From: UBA1431 sp002329665
GTDB lineage: Bacteria > Bacillota > Clostridia > Christensenellales > UBA1431
Assembly (NCBI GenBank): GCA_040772545.1
Contig: JAXGXY010000005.1
Location: 32,013 to 96,012, forward strand
Length of the DNA: 64,000 nucleotides
Reading direction: 5' to 3'
Shown: positions 14,341 through 24,088 of the stretch, piece by piece
How positions within the stretch are numbered: position 1 is the stretch's first letter
Layout of the letters: every line of letters starts with the position of its first letter
Notes under the pieces: model-generated
Seen by the model: only the letters and a program-made list of their open reading frames with translations
Told to the model about the DNA's origin: nothing
The model's database searches: none
Made by a program: the position numbers and the translations under genes

Positions 14341-15534
14341 ATGGAAAGAACGATAGGAGTGACTTACGCAAGAGGGTTTACGGCGGCGGGCGTCGCCTGC
14401 GGAATCAAGAAGGACGGGGCGATGGACCTCGCTGTCGTGGCCTGCGAACGCCCGGCCGCCGCCGCGGGCGTGTTCACGCGCAACAGGGTGAAGGGGCATT
14501 CGCTCCTGCTCGCGCGAAAAAACGTGCGCAACGGCCGGGCCCAGGCCGTCGTGGTCAACTCAGGCAACGCCAACGCGTGCCTGGGGAACCGCGGCGACGA
14601 GGACGCCAGGGCGCTGGCGCGGCTCGCCGCCGCGAAGCTGGGCTGCGGCGAGCGCGACGTGCTGACCGCCTCCACCGGCGTGATCGGCGTGCCGCTGCCG
14701 ATGGAGCGCATCGCGGCGGGGCTTACAAAAACCGTGCCGACCATTGGCGGGGGCGCGGACGCGGCGCGCGCCATCATGACCACCGACACCGTCCCCAAAG
14801 AAGCGGGGGCGTGCGTGTCCATCGACGGCCGCGAGGTGCGCGTCGGCGGCATGGCCAAGGGTTCGGGGATGATCCACCCGGACATGGCGACGATGATCTG
14901 CGTGCTCACCACCGACGCGGCGATCGGGCCAAAGGCGCTCAGGCGCGCGCTCAGGGCCGCGGCCGACGCCTCGTTCAACCGGGTCTCGGTAGACGGGGAC
15001 ACGAGCGTGTGCGACAAGGCCGTCGTCCTCGCGTCCGGGCTCGCGGGCAACGCGCCGATAGAGGAAGGCACGGACGCCTACGCGCTGTTCGCGTGCGCGC
15101 TCGAAGACGTGTGCGTGCGCCTCGCGCGGATGCTCGCCGCCGACGGCGAGGGCGCCACGAAATTGCTGACGGTGCGGGTGCGAAACGCGCGCACGCGGCG
15201 CGACGCGCGCCGGATCGCAAGCGCGATCGCGACTTCTTCGCTGTGCAAGACGGCCGCGTTCGGCAACGACGCCAACTGGGGACGCCTGCTGACGGCGGCG
15301 GGGTACTCGAAGGCGGTGTTTTCCCCGGAAAAGGCGGACGTCTTCATCGGGGACGTGCAGGTCTGCAAAAACGGAGGCGGGCTTGCTTTCGACGAGGAAG
15401 CGGCGCTTCGCGCGCTGAAGCGGGACGAGGTCGTCTACACCCTCGACCTGCACGGCGGCGAAGCCGAAGCGACCATGTGGACCTGCGACCTTTCGACGGA
15501 CTACGTGCGCATCAACGCCGAATACCGGACGTAA
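14341..15534 (+). CDS. argJ: bifunctional glutamate N-acetyltransferase / amino-acid acetyltransferase ArgJ
   Basis: The 397-residue protein recycles acetyl groups in arginine synthesis (N-acetylornithine plus glutamate gives ornithine and N-acetylglutamate) and can also use acetyl-CoA. The proenzyme cleaves itself between Ala and Thr in 'KGSGMIHPDMATMICVL', where the Thr becomes the nucleophile. 'SGNANACLG', 'STGVIG' and the C-terminal 'FGNDANWGR' and 'TDYVRINAEYRT' are all family features. The ATG follows GCAGGAGG. It is solitary: argC, argB, argD and argF are not in the window, so the arginine pathway is scattered or incomplete here. The downstream gene is on the opposite strand. Confidence 0.95.
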   Translation: MERTIGVTYARGFTAAGVACGIKKDGAMDLAVVACERPAAAAGVFTRNRVKGHSLLLARKNVRNGRAQAVVVNSGNANACLGNRGDEDARALARLAAAKLGCGERDVLTASTGVIGVPLPMERIAAGLTKTVPTIGGGADAARAIMTTDTVPKEAGACVSIDGREVRVGGMAKGSGMIHPDMATMICVLTTDAAIGPKALRRALRAAADASFNRVSVDGDTSVCDKAVVLASGLAGNAPIEEGTDAYALFACALEDVCVRLARMLAADGEGATKLLTVRVRNARTRRDARRIASAIATSSLCKTAAFGNDANWGRLLTAAGYSKAVFSPEKADVFIGDVQVCKNGGGLAFDEEAALRALKRDEVVYTLDLHGGEAEATMWTCDLSTDYVRINAEYRT

Positions 15535-15573
15535 AGGCAGCCAACGGCCGTTTTACCGGATTTTTGTCAGGCG

Positions 15574-16245
15574 CTAGTTCGGCCGCGTGAACTCCGGCGG
15601 TTTGGCGTTGTCGGCCGCGAAATACTGCCCGCCCGGGGACGAGAGGTCGAAGTACAGCCGCGAGTCGTTGGTCACGGCCCAGTCCTTGAGCGAGCCGGTG
15701 TCCTTTATCCTGTTGAACGCCTCGCGGAAAAACGTGTTGTGCGCTTCCTCCCGGTTGAGCAGAAAGTCGATCGTCTCCCTAACGCCCTTGTCGTTGATCT
15801 GCCTGTAGAGGTACTGGTAGACGACCTTCGCGCGTTCCTCCGCGGCGATGTCGGAGAGGATGTCCGCTGCGAGGTCGCCCGTTTCCTCGATATACGCGGC
15901 CGTCCAGGGAAACCCCGACGCGTTGGTGAGGGCGGGCGTCAGCCCCGTCTGCACATGCGCCTCGATGTTCCCGGACGTCGCCTGCGCCGCTTCGAGCGTG
16001 TGCCCGTTTAGAAGGTTGACCGTCTGGGCCACCATCTCCATGTGGCCGAGTTCCTCGGACCCGACGTCCAAAAACAGGTCCTTGATCTGCGGGTCGTTGA
16101 CGCGGAAGCTCTGGGACAGGTACTGCATGGCGGCCTTCAGTTCGCCGTGCGGCCCGCCGAGCTGTTCCTGCATCATCGCGGCGTAGTTGGGGTTGGGCGC
16201 ATCCACCTTCACTTCGCGCAGCATCTGTTTCTCGTGCTTGAACAT
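15574..16245 (-). CDS. manganese catalase, CotJC-like spore-coat type
   Basis: A 223-residue ferritin-like di-manganese protein. The start 'MFKHEKQMLREVKVD' and 'QLGGPHGELKAAMQYLSQSF', 'VGSEELGHMEMVAQTV' and 'AAEERAKVVYQYL' supply the Glu/His metal ligands of the four-helix bundle. The family breaks down hydrogen peroxide, and the short CotJC-like forms are spore-coat components in Bacilli and Clostridia. CotJA and CotJB are not adjacent, so the coat role is inferred from family only. It is transcribed convergently with argJ, 39 bases away, and diverges from the DUF815 gene. Confidence 0.9.
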   Translation of the reverse strand: MFKHEKQMLREVKVDAPNPNYAAMMQEQLGGPHGELKAAMQYLSQSFRVNDPQIKDLFLDVGSEELGHMEMVAQTVNLLNGHTLEAAQATSGNIEAHVQTGLTPALTNASGFPWTAAYIEETGDLAADILSDIAAEERAKVVYQYLYRQINDKGVRETIDFLLNREEAHNTFFREAFNRIKDTGSLKDWAVTNDSRLYFDLSSPGGQYFAADNAKPPEFTRPN

Positions 16246-16322
16246 GACAAAGACTCCTTCTGGTTTTCCTGTAGTCTTCGCCAGGCGCCGCTTTCTTATG
16301 TAAGCAGGAACCGGGGGCGCCC

Positions 16323-16351
16323 TGGACGACGCGGGCGCGAATCCTTATAAT
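16323..16351 (+). promoter_or_regulatory. promoter of the DUF815 ATPase gene
   Basis: TGGACG (16323-16328), 17 bases, TATAAT (16346-16351). The perfect -10 lies 36 bases before the GTG start and AGGAGGAG site of the gene. Confidence 0.5.
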
Positions 16352-16386
16352 GAAGATGGCCCATCGCTTAAAAAGGAGGAGCGCCC

Positions 16387-17577
16387 GTGCTCAACGAACT
16401 GGAAAAACTGCATCTTAAACTGCGCTCACTGGCCATCTTCCGAAACCTGCTCGGCGACCCGGTGCTCGCGGCGCTCGATCGCGTCCTCTCCTGCGCGGAC
16501 AGGCCGGCAACGGAGCAGGCCGACGCCTACTCCGCCTTCGTTTCGCGCCTGTACGCCGCCGGCGGCGACCTCGGCGCGCACGTGCTGGAACTGGTCCTTT
16601 CGGACGAAAACCCCTACGTGCGCCGACGCGCGCAGAAACAGCCCCACTGCCGCTTTTTGGAGGAGTGCCTGAAAAACGAGCTTAACATCCTCGAGGAAGT
16701 CTCGCGCCTGCGCCCCGAAACCGTTCAAAAGCATATCGCGTACTCGGGCTTCCTCCCCGCATGGACCGTGAGCCAGACGGATTTTAATAAGGCCTACGCG
16801 GACAGGATGGACAGCCTCTCGATAAGGGGGTACGGCGTCTTTTCCGTATACCACGTGTTCACCCTCGAGGGCGGCGCGCCCACGCCCGTCAAGCGTCCCG
16901 ACCCGGTGCGGCTCACCGACCTCAAGGGCTACGAGGACGAGCGCGAGGCCGTGGTCGCAAACACGCGCGCGCTGCTCAAAGGAAGACCGGCGGCCAACGT
17001 CCTCCTGTACGGGGACGCGGGGACCGGGAAGTCCTCGACGGTCAAGGCGGTCGTCAACGCGTTCCGGGGGGAGGGCCTGCGCCTGATCGAGATCGCCATG
17101 ACGCAGTTCCGGCAGATACCGGGGCTCATAGAGCGCCTGAGCGACAACCCGCTCAAGTTCATCCTGTTCATCGACGACCTTTCTTTTGCTAAGGAGACCG
17201 CCGATTTCGGCGCGCTCAAGGCCGTCCTCGAAGGCTCCGTCTCGGCAAGGGGCAGAAACCTCGCGATCTACGCCACCAGCAACCGCCGCCGGCTGGTGAA
17301 GGAGTCTTTTTCGGACAGGACCGAAGACGTCCACCGCAGCGAGACGCTCCAGGAGCTTTCCTCCCTCTCCGAGCGTTTCGGGCTTTCCGTCCGCTTCTTC
17401 AGGCCCGACAAAGCGCAGTACCTCGATATCGTGCGCGCGCTCGGGGCCCAGTACGGGCTCGGTGTGGGGGACGCAAAGCTCGAGGCGGAGGCGGAACGCT
17501 ACGCGCTGCAGCGCGGCGGAAGGTCCCCCAGGGTGGCGCGCCAGTTCGTCGAATACCTGAAAAGCACCGGCGAATGA
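16387..17577 (+). CDS. DUF815 family AAA ATP-binding protein
   Basis: A 396-residue cytoplasmic ATPase. The Walker A motif 'LLYGDAGTGKSSTVKAV' is near residue 205, Walker B 'FILFIDDLSF' near 260, and a sensor-like 'AIYATSNRRRLVKESFSDR' near 300. The first 150 residues form a helical domain. The DUF815 family is widespread in Clostridia and Proteobacteria, resembles DnaA/DnaC-type AAA proteins and has no settled role. The start is GTG at 16387 behind AAGGAGGAG. It is monocistronic. Immediately downstream lies a copy of the dispersed intergenic repeat. Confidence 0.9.
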   Translation: MLNELEKLHLKLRSLAIFRNLLGDPVLAALDRVLSCADRPATEQADAYSAFVSRLYAAGGDLGAHVLELVLSDENPYVRRRAQKQPHCRFLEECLKNELNILEEVSRLRPETVQKHIAYSGFLPAWTVSQTDFNKAYADRMDSLSIRGYGVFSVYHVFTLEGGAPTPVKRPDPVRLTDLKGYEDEREAVVANTRALLKGRPAANVLLYGDAGTGKSSTVKAVVNAFRGEGLRLIEIAMTQFRQIPGLIERLSDNPLKFILFIDDLSFAKETADFGALKAVLEGSVSARGRNLAIYATSNRRRLVKESFSDRTEDVHRSETLQELSSLSERFGLSVRFFRPDKAQYLDIVRALGAQYGLGVGDAKLEAEAERYALQRGGRSPRVARQFVEYLKSTGE

Positions 17578-17640
17578 TCCCCGTCTTTCGAGCCGCTACG
17601 AAACAGGCAAAAATCCCCCGCTTTTAATCCGATCTGACGA

Positions 17641-17787
17641 CTCGTCGGAGCATACTTTGCACCGCTCATCTTCGCGCGGAGCGCAAAGGCTCGCTCGCTG
17701 CGCTCCACCCCACGCGGCAAGCCGCGCGGGGGCCCCGGGCTGCTCCTCCTCTTCCCCCCAAAGCTCCGCTTCGCGGGGGCCCCCGGA
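17641..17787 (+). repeat. dispersed intergenic repeat, copy R1
   Basis: It begins with the CTCGTCGGAGCA module, then GCGCGGCAAGCCGCGCGGGG, TGCTCCTCCTCTTCCCC and a degenerate palindromic core near 17755-17783. The same modules, in the same order, recur at 32378-32530. No coding potential. Confidence 0.75.
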
Positions 17788-17821
17788 GGCAGAAAAAAGA
17801 TCGTTTTAACCGCACAGGAAA

Positions 17822-17887
17822 CCGTCTACAAGCCCCGAAGGGGTTTGTAGACGGCGAGTAGCCCCGCCTGAAAAAACAGGCGGGGCT
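17822..17887. terminator. two adjacent perfect hairpins between convergent genes
   Basis: Hairpin 1: CCGTCTACAAGCCCC (17822-17836), loop GAA, then GGGGTTTGTAGACGG (17840-17854), a 15-bp stem with one G-T pair. Hairpin 2: AGCCCCGCCTG (17860-17870), loop A6, CAGGCGGGGCT (17877-17887). They fill the space between DUF815 (+) and the TIM-barrel gene (-). T tracts are short, so they may be RNA stabilisers as well as terminators. Confidence 0.6.
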
Positions 17888-17896
17888 TTCGGTTCG

Positions 17897-18864
17897 CTAC
17901 CCGAGCGCGGCGTTCTGTTTCAGGACGGCGCTTCGAAGCTCCCCGTACGTGCCGGACGCCAGTTCGAACACGAGGTATTCGGGCGAGACGGCGCCGATGA
18001 TTTTTTGTATGCCGGGATGTACGAACGGTTTGTGCGGGTCCATCCCGCCCACGTGCCGCATGGCCGCCGTCAGCCGGGTCTCAAAGCCGGCATCGGGGTT
18101 GTACCGGGCGTTTCTTAGCGATTCTCTTACGTGTTCCTCCGTCGCCGCGCTGTTCAAATGTATCGCCCTGATGTCGCGCGCAAGGCCCCCGAGGCCGTCC
18201 AGCACGTCCAGGATGTACGCTACGGCTTCCTCTTCGGTCCGTATCCGCGCTTTTGTGTTCATCAGGTGGCCGATGTCCAGCACGAAACCCTTATGCGGAT
18301 AGTGCACGCCGTCGAGCAGCCTTTGTGCTTCTCCCCTGTTTAAGAGCGTGAGACCGGGGAACCAGTGGTTTTCAAACAGCACCGTGTACCCGATCCTGAG
18401 GCCTTTGAGTATTTCGTTTATCATCTCTATAAATGCGTCTATGACCTCGCCGTCGCTGCAACAATAGTTTTTGCGTACGCGTCTTCTATGACGCTGTGGC
18501 TGACATGGAAAACCACGTACTCAACGCCCATGTCCGAGGAATCCGCGAGATCGCGCCGGTAGTTCTCCACCAGTTCTAGCGGCGATCTCGCGTTATAGTA
18601 CCTGAAACAGTTCTCCACGTTGTCGAACTGCCGGATAAGCGCTCTTTTGTCAGATTTCCAAAAATCCAGCCACATCGGGTAGAAGATCAGGTGCCGGCCT
18701 ATGACCCTGTCCTTCGGGATCGGGTTCACGCGCGGAGCCTGCCATTTCATCAGTTCCAGGCCATGCAGCCCGTTTTCTTCGAGAAAAAGCTCGATCCTGT
18801 CCGTGTCGTTTCCGAACCTGCTCAGGCTCCACGCGTCGTCGGAAATGCTTAAAAGCTTCAGCAT
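17897..18864 (-). pseudogene. TIM-barrel (xylose-isomerase-like/AP endonuclease 2 fold) protein, single frameshift
   Basis: Two minus-strand frames, 18439-18864 and 17897-18424, make one protein of about 322 residues when one A is added to the AAAAA tract (plus-strand T5 at 18468-18472). The joint then reads 'EDAYAKNYCCSDGEVIDAFIEMINE' in two parts either side of the tract, and both halves continue smoothly. The start 'MLKLLSISDDAWSLSRFG', 'YVVFHVSH', 'LFENHWFPGL', 'FVLDIGHLMN' and 'AIHLNSA' match sugar-phosphate isomerase/epimerase-like TIM barrels with metal-binding His/Asp/Glu. The ATG follows GGAG. It is 15 bases after the CARDB gene, so they form one operon. With six A's it would be intact; an assembly error is the simplest reading. 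Confidence 0.75.
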
Positions 18865-18879
18865 AAAGTCGCTCCAATG

Positions 18880-21800
18880 CTATGATCCGTCCATATATAT
18901 CTCGCGCGCGTGCGCTTCGTCCCAGCCGACGACCACGTAGTGGCCGATCTTCGTGAACTTCTTCGTCTTAGGGTTCCATTCGATGAGCACCCTGTCCATG
19001 CCGTAGCCTGCGGCCGGGTTGGCGACATTGTTGTCCGGTCCGACTTTCAGGTAGTATTTGATCCTGCAGTTGTTCCAGTTGACATCAAGGTTGGGGGCGT
19101 ACGCGTGGTCGCCCACCGCGTCCGGGTACACGGCGCCGGCCTCGGCCCCGTCGGACATGACCGCGATCTTCTTGATCCACACCTTCGTATGGTTCTTGCT
19201 GTGCATGGTCATCGCGATCGGTATGTCGGTCGGCAGGATAAACGAGGCCACCTCCAGCGCCGTTTCGGCGATCTCCCCGACCTCGAAGACGTCGGTCGGG
19301 CTCCAGCTGCTCGAAACGCTGCTGTAGATCCAGTAATCCGGCTCGGTGTTCAGTTCGAGGTAGGTGATGACGCCGTCTTCGGCCATGATGTACGTGTCCA
19401 GCTCGAACATCCCGTAAATGGCTTCGACTTCGTAATCCGGGTTGAAGAAGGTTCCGGGCATCGACGCGCACACGACCCAGGGCGAGACCTTCGCCTCCAC
19501 GCTGGAGAGCGATTCGCCGGACGTCCCGGACGACGGCTCGAACATGATGTCGCACCGTTCTTCCAGCCCGCGTTCCAGGAACACGCCCTGGATCGCGTAG
19601 AGGCCCTGCCCGCTCGCCTGAATGCCCGCGTCCATCGAAGGGGCGCCGATCGGGACGTCCAGGCTGTAGCTCCCGTCGGCCCCGGTGGTGGTGGAAACGA
19701 TTACCGATTTGTCGGGCCGCACGGCGTCGACCTTCATCCCCGAAAGCGGCTTGTCGTCCCGGCCGTACACGCAGCCATAGACGTAGGCCAGGTTCGTCGC
19801 GGGCATCGTTTTTGGTCAGCGAGGACGCCGCATCGAGCGTGACGTGCTCGTCCTTTCGCTCGTACCCGGCCTTGCGGTACTGGATCGTATACGGCCCGGC
19901 GGGCAGTTTCAGCGTATAGTTTCCGCTTGCGTCCGTCGTTGTCTGATGATCCTTGCCTTTCGCCCGCACGCTCACGCCGGACAGCCCGCCGCCGCCCGGC
20001 GCCGTGACCCGGCCCGTCACCCGCGCCTTGTTGTCGAGGCTGATATAAGCATAGTCCTCCAGGTTGCCTTCGTACAGGGTCTCGTCGTAGGTCTTGCCCT
20101 GGTTGTACCCCGCTTTTTCGGCCACCGCCTCGTACGGGCCGAACGGTACGTTGAAGAACGAGCAGCGGCCGTGCGCGTCGGTCGTCGCGCTGCAGCTCTT
20201 CCCTCCGGCGCTTATGCTTACAGCGGCGCCTTCCACATCGTTCGAGTCCGAATCCCTGACGGTGACGTAGACCCTCCCTTTTTTGGAGGGGATCAGTACG
20301 GAAAGCGGCACCGGCCCGGCCGTGTTGTTGTTTTCGTCGCTCTCCGACACCTGGCTGTCCGGGTCCACCCGCACGGAGAAGTTCAGCGTGCCTTTCCCCG
20401 CCGCCGGGCTCCCGTAGCCGCTCATCCCCGTGATCTGCGCGTCTTGCTGCGTATCGTCGGTCATCTGCGGGACGTCGTAGTCAAGGCTCACCTTCGCGGC
20501 GCCGTACGCAGACAGGTCTACGGTGCTGCTCCCCACCACCGCGCCGTCGATGATGAAGTCCGCCTTCACGCCTTGCACGGGCACCGGGCCCTTGTTATAG
20601 ACTACCGCCGTCAGCCTGGCCTTCCCCCCCGAAAAGATATGGTGCGTGCCGGTGGGGGTCGCGGCCGCGTCTCCCGCCGTCAGGTCCGGGCGGGCGAGCG
20701 GCAGCGTGAGCGTCGCGGAATTGTCCGACGCATCGTCCCCGGTAAGCTTGTGGTCAGGGTCGATGGTGACGGTGAACTGCGGGTCGGACGTCAGGCCGTC
20801 GGGCACCGTCCACATCTCGTACGTCACGTAATATTGTCCCCCGAGGATGGGTTGCATTTGGGTGTTGTTCGGATCGAGCACCTCCCCGTTCACGGCGAAG
20901 GTCCTGTGGCAGTACGCCGATTTGTTAGCCGCATCGTTGTGTATAGCCGCCATGAGCTGTACCTTCTGCCCGGGCACGATCGCCGCCGGCGAGAACCACA
21001 GGGCGCTTTCGTCCACGGACAAACCGGGCGTATCCGAACCTTCCGATGTCACGGGGATCGTGGCCGACGCGAGGTTGTTGCCCTCGTCCGGCTCGTCGAA
21101 CAGGTTGGGGGCGTCCACGTATACCTTCACGTCAAGCGGCCCGTCATGGTCCTTTGGCACCCTGTAGACATATCGCACATCGCCCATGTAGGGCACCGTG
21201 CCCGACGGCGGGTCGACCTTCACCGGGTCGGACGGCTCGCCGTTGACCACGAACACCACGCGCAGGGTTTGGGACGTATAGCCGAAGGTGATGTTGCTGT
21301 CGGCGTGAACCCGGCAGCGGATCCCCACGCTCTGGCCGGGAATGATCCGACTGGAGTTCCACGATACATCCTGGTCGTGTAGCGAGTATTGGAACCGTTC
21401 GACGGGCACTTTCAGGCGTGCGCTTTCGCCGCCCGACAGCACGACACGGCAGTCGAGTTCGTCCGTTCTGTCCCAGGGGACATAGAAATACTCGGTCCTG
21501 GACGACTCCGAACTGCTGACCGCGTACGGTTTTTCGGCAACCAGGCTGCCGTCGATGTAATAACGGGCGCGCGTACGTCCGCTGCCGCCGCCCTTGTATT
21601 TGATCTTGAGTTTCAGCGAGGTCCCCGGCTTCGCGACGCCTTCGCCGGCGTCGCTGGAAGCCTCGAACGCGGTGATTTCCGCATCGGCGTACACGGCGCT
21701 CTGCGCCGGCTCGTCCCCGCGGACGGCGGTCTGCTTCTGCGCGCTGTCGTTCCCGCCGTTCGCGTCTTCATGCAGTGCGTCGGGCTCCACCCTCGCCTCG

Positions 21801-22213
21801 AAGACAAGGGGCGTTTGCCCGTCCTCGTCCAGCCCTGCGTACTTGTCCAGCGGGAGCGAGTGGTTCGCGCTGACGGTGGTTTTTCCGGCGGGTTTTTCCA
21901 TGTAGAAGGGCACGCAGTCCACCTGCTTCCCGTCCAGCAAAAACCTCACCTTTCCTCCTGCGGCCGTACCGTCCGTGTGCTTGGTGACCCTGGCCGTGAG
22001 GATCACCTTGCGGCCCGCCTTCACGAAGTTCCGGCTGCCGCCCTGGTTCATGCAGGTAAGGTCCGAATCCGACAGCGAAAAATCGACGGGCGCCTTGCTC
22101 AAAGTGGGGGCCGGCGTGGCGTCCGGCGTGGTCGCGGCCGGCTGCGAGCACCCGTACAGGACCAGTCCCGGCAGCAGGCAGAAAAGAAGCAGCGCCGCAG
22201 CGGTTCGTTTCAT
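18880..22213 (-). pseudogene. large secreted lipoprotein with CARDB and carboxypeptidase-regulatory-like domains, single frameshift
   Basis: The coding capacity is about 1110 residues. The N-terminus 'MKRTAAALLLFCLLPGLVLYGC' is a lipoprotein signal ending in LYGC. Several CARDB-type beta-sandwich repeats follow (recurring 'DEDGQTPLVFEARVEP', 'DEPDEGNNLASATIPV' and 'SESDENNNTAGPVPL' ends). Then come at least three carboxypeptidase-regulatory-like repeats ('GRVYVTVRDSDSNDVEGA', 'ARVTGRVTAPGGGGLSGV', 'YVYGCVYGRDDKPLSGM') and a unique 230-residue C-terminal domain. The frame breaks at the A5 tract at 19809-19813; with four A's it reads on as 'SLTKTMPATNLAYVYG'. The start ATG 22213 has AAGGAGGG five bases before. 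It is likely a cell-surface adhesion or scaffold protein; no enzyme motif is seen. Confidence 0.78.
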
Positions 22214-22703
22214 GGTATCCCTCCTTACTTGGAAACAGCGGATTGCACCGGCAGGCCCGGGCGTACGGGCCGTTCGGGCGGTCCGGCAAACCGCGCGCGC
22301 ACCGTTCGGCCGGCTGCGCACCAGCGGCGGTTCGAGCCCGGGCAGGGTCTTTGACGGGACCCGCTGGGTCCGTTGCCGGGAGTACGGGTACTGTCAGTGA
22401 AGAAATTCAAATGATTGTTAGGTTGAGAGGCTTCCCGCCGTTGAAATGCAGGATACAAAGATGCGTCCGGCGGCTTAGCGGCCCAGGTTGTGTTACAGCC
22501 TTCGTGACCAACTTTATCGTTCGGGTCGGGTACGAAAAAAACCTCGGGTGGGGGTTGGTTGCACGGGCCCGCCGCGTATCGCGAAGCCCTTCTCCTTTTA
22601 AGGTTCCATCATCCTGTCGAGGCCGAATCCCTGAGCTTCTGCCGGGAGATCGCACCCGGGGCTTTAACGGAGTTGTTCGGGCGCGGCGGGCGCGTTTTGC
22701 CGC
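22214..22703. other. intergenic region upstream of the CARDB gene
   Basis: About 490 bases with no convincing gene on either strand. GC-rich near the CARDB start and more AT-rich around 22380-22560, where its promoter is expected. I could not fix a clear -35/-10 pair. Confidence 0.3.
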
Positions 22704-23903
22704 CTATACCTCGAGGATTCCCCTCTGGCCCCCGGTCAGGCACCTGCCGCCTTCGTCGGCGACGACGTACGTCTCCTCGACGCCGACGGTCCCCGCCCCC
22801 GCAACGCCCGTCTTGGGTTCGAGGGCGACCACCATGCCCTTTTCCAAAGGCGCGTCGAACCCTCTTGCGATCACCGGATACTCGTCCACATACAGCCCGA
22901 TGCCGTGCCCCAGAAACTGCACCCGCCGGTTCCCGTAGCCCATGAAGTTCTCCATCAGTTCCTCGCTGATGCCCGAAACGATGGTGTCATAGATTTCCGA
23001 GGGTATCGCGCCCGGCCGGAGCATGTCCGCGGTCCGCCTCTGCACGCGCATGCATTCCTCGTGCATCCGCACAGCCTTTTCGTCCGGCCTGCCCCGGAAG
23101 GAGTACACCTGCGTCTTGTCGGTGTGGTAGCCGAAATACCCGAACGCCATGTCCATGAACACGAGATCGCCTTTCTTCAGCAGCCGGTCGTTGCTGCCCA
23201 TAAATGGAACCGCGGGGGCCATCCCCCGCATCCCGCCGGGGCCGTCGAAACTGGTGGGGGCCAAAGTGGATTCGCCAAAGCCCATCATCCCGATAGGCAT
23301 CGCGCTCTGGAAGCCCGAAAAACGGATAAGGCCCTGGTGCCCGAGCCGGACCATTTCCCGGTACATGTCGGCCATGAGCTGCGCCTCGCTCATGCCTTCC
23401 CTGAGCAGGCCGGGGACGATCTCGGTGAGTATGGCGTTGTGCCGCTTGCCCGCCTCCTCGAAAAAGCTGAGTTCGTAGTCGCTCTTGACGGACCTGAGCC
23501 CGGTAACGACCGCGTCGAGCGGGAGGACGTCTGCGAAGCGGAAATACTTTTTGAGCCGCTCCATCATGGCGATCGGGACGCATTCCGTCTCCACCAACGT
23601 ATTCCCCAGATCGGGGGACAGCGCCCCGAGGATGTCGCGGTAGCTGCGCATCGGGCGTATGTCCCCGAAGGGGGATTCGGCCACAGCCCTCTCGTAGCTC
23701 CTGCGCACGAAGAGGCATGCGCCGCCGTTTCTCCTTATTACGAGCAGTCCGTCCTGCATGGTGCCCGTGAAATAGTACTGGTTGATCCGGTTGGCCACCA
23801 GCGCGGTATCCCAACCGGGGTCAATGGCGTCAAGCGCTTTATACAGCGCCGCGACGCGCCTGTCCGATTCGTCCTTAATCAGCCTGTGGTCCATATGCTG
23901 CAT
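22704..23903 (-). CDS. M24-family metallopeptidase (Xaa-Pro aminopeptidase-like)
   Basis: A 399-residue cytoplasmic 'pita-bread' peptidase. The N-terminal creatinase-like domain covers about residues 1-150; the catalytic domain has the five metal ligands in order: Asp in 'VFMDMAFG', Asp in 'YHTDKTQVY', His in 'FLGHGIGLY', Glu in 'VALEPKTG' and Glu in 'VGVEETYVV'. It should remove residues from X-Pro peptides. 'HGIGLYVDEYPVIARG' departs from the usual 'GLxVHExP' by an Asp-Glu, as in several Clostridial homologues. ATG at 23903 follows CGGAG. It is a single gene, divergent from the kaiC-like operon. Confidence 0.9.
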   Translation of the reverse strand: MQHMDHRLIKDESDRRVAALYKALDAIDPGWDTALVANRINQYYFTGTMQDGLLVIRRNGGACLFVRRSYERAVAESPFGDIRPMRSYRDILGALSPDLGNTLVETECVPIAMMERLKKYFRFADVLPLDAVVTGLRSVKSDYELSFFEEAGKRHNAILTEIVPGLLREGMSEAQLMADMYREMVRLGHQGLIRFSGFQSAMPIGMMGFGESTLAPTSFDGPGGMRGMAPAVPFMGSNDRLLKKGDLVFMDMAFGYFGYHTDKTQVYSFRGRPDEKAVRMHEECMRVQRRTADMLRPGAIPSEIYDTIVSGISEELMENFMGYGNRRVQFLGHGIGLYVDEYPVIARGFDAPLEKGMVVALEPKTGVAGAGTVGVEETYVVADEGGRCLTGGQRGILEV

Positions 23904-24039
23904 TTTCTCCGTTGTCTTTTGTGGGTTCCGCGTTCATTCTATCACAACCTTCCGTGTTAGAAAAGCTTCGGACCGGGGCCCCTTGCCCGTTTCGTAACCT
24001 GTCGTAAGAAAACGAAAGCTTGCCGGGGATTGGAATATA

Positions 24040-24068
24040 TTGCCATAACTTGGAATTTGTTATAGAAT
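24040..24068 (+). promoter_or_regulatory. promoter of the KaiC-receiver-kinase operon
   Basis: TTGCCA (24040-24045), 17 bases, TAGAAT (24063-24068); each box has one mismatch to consensus. Transcription near 24075 leaves only about 14 bases before ATG 24089, or 38 before ATG 24113. Confidence 0.55.
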
Positions 24069-24088
24069 GGTATGCGGGGCGCTGTTCG

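Noticed and set aside
22325..22350. GGTTCGAGCCC resembles a tRNA T-loop
   Set aside because: The flanking bases do not form a T-stem or acceptor stem, and no anticodon arm is found upstream.
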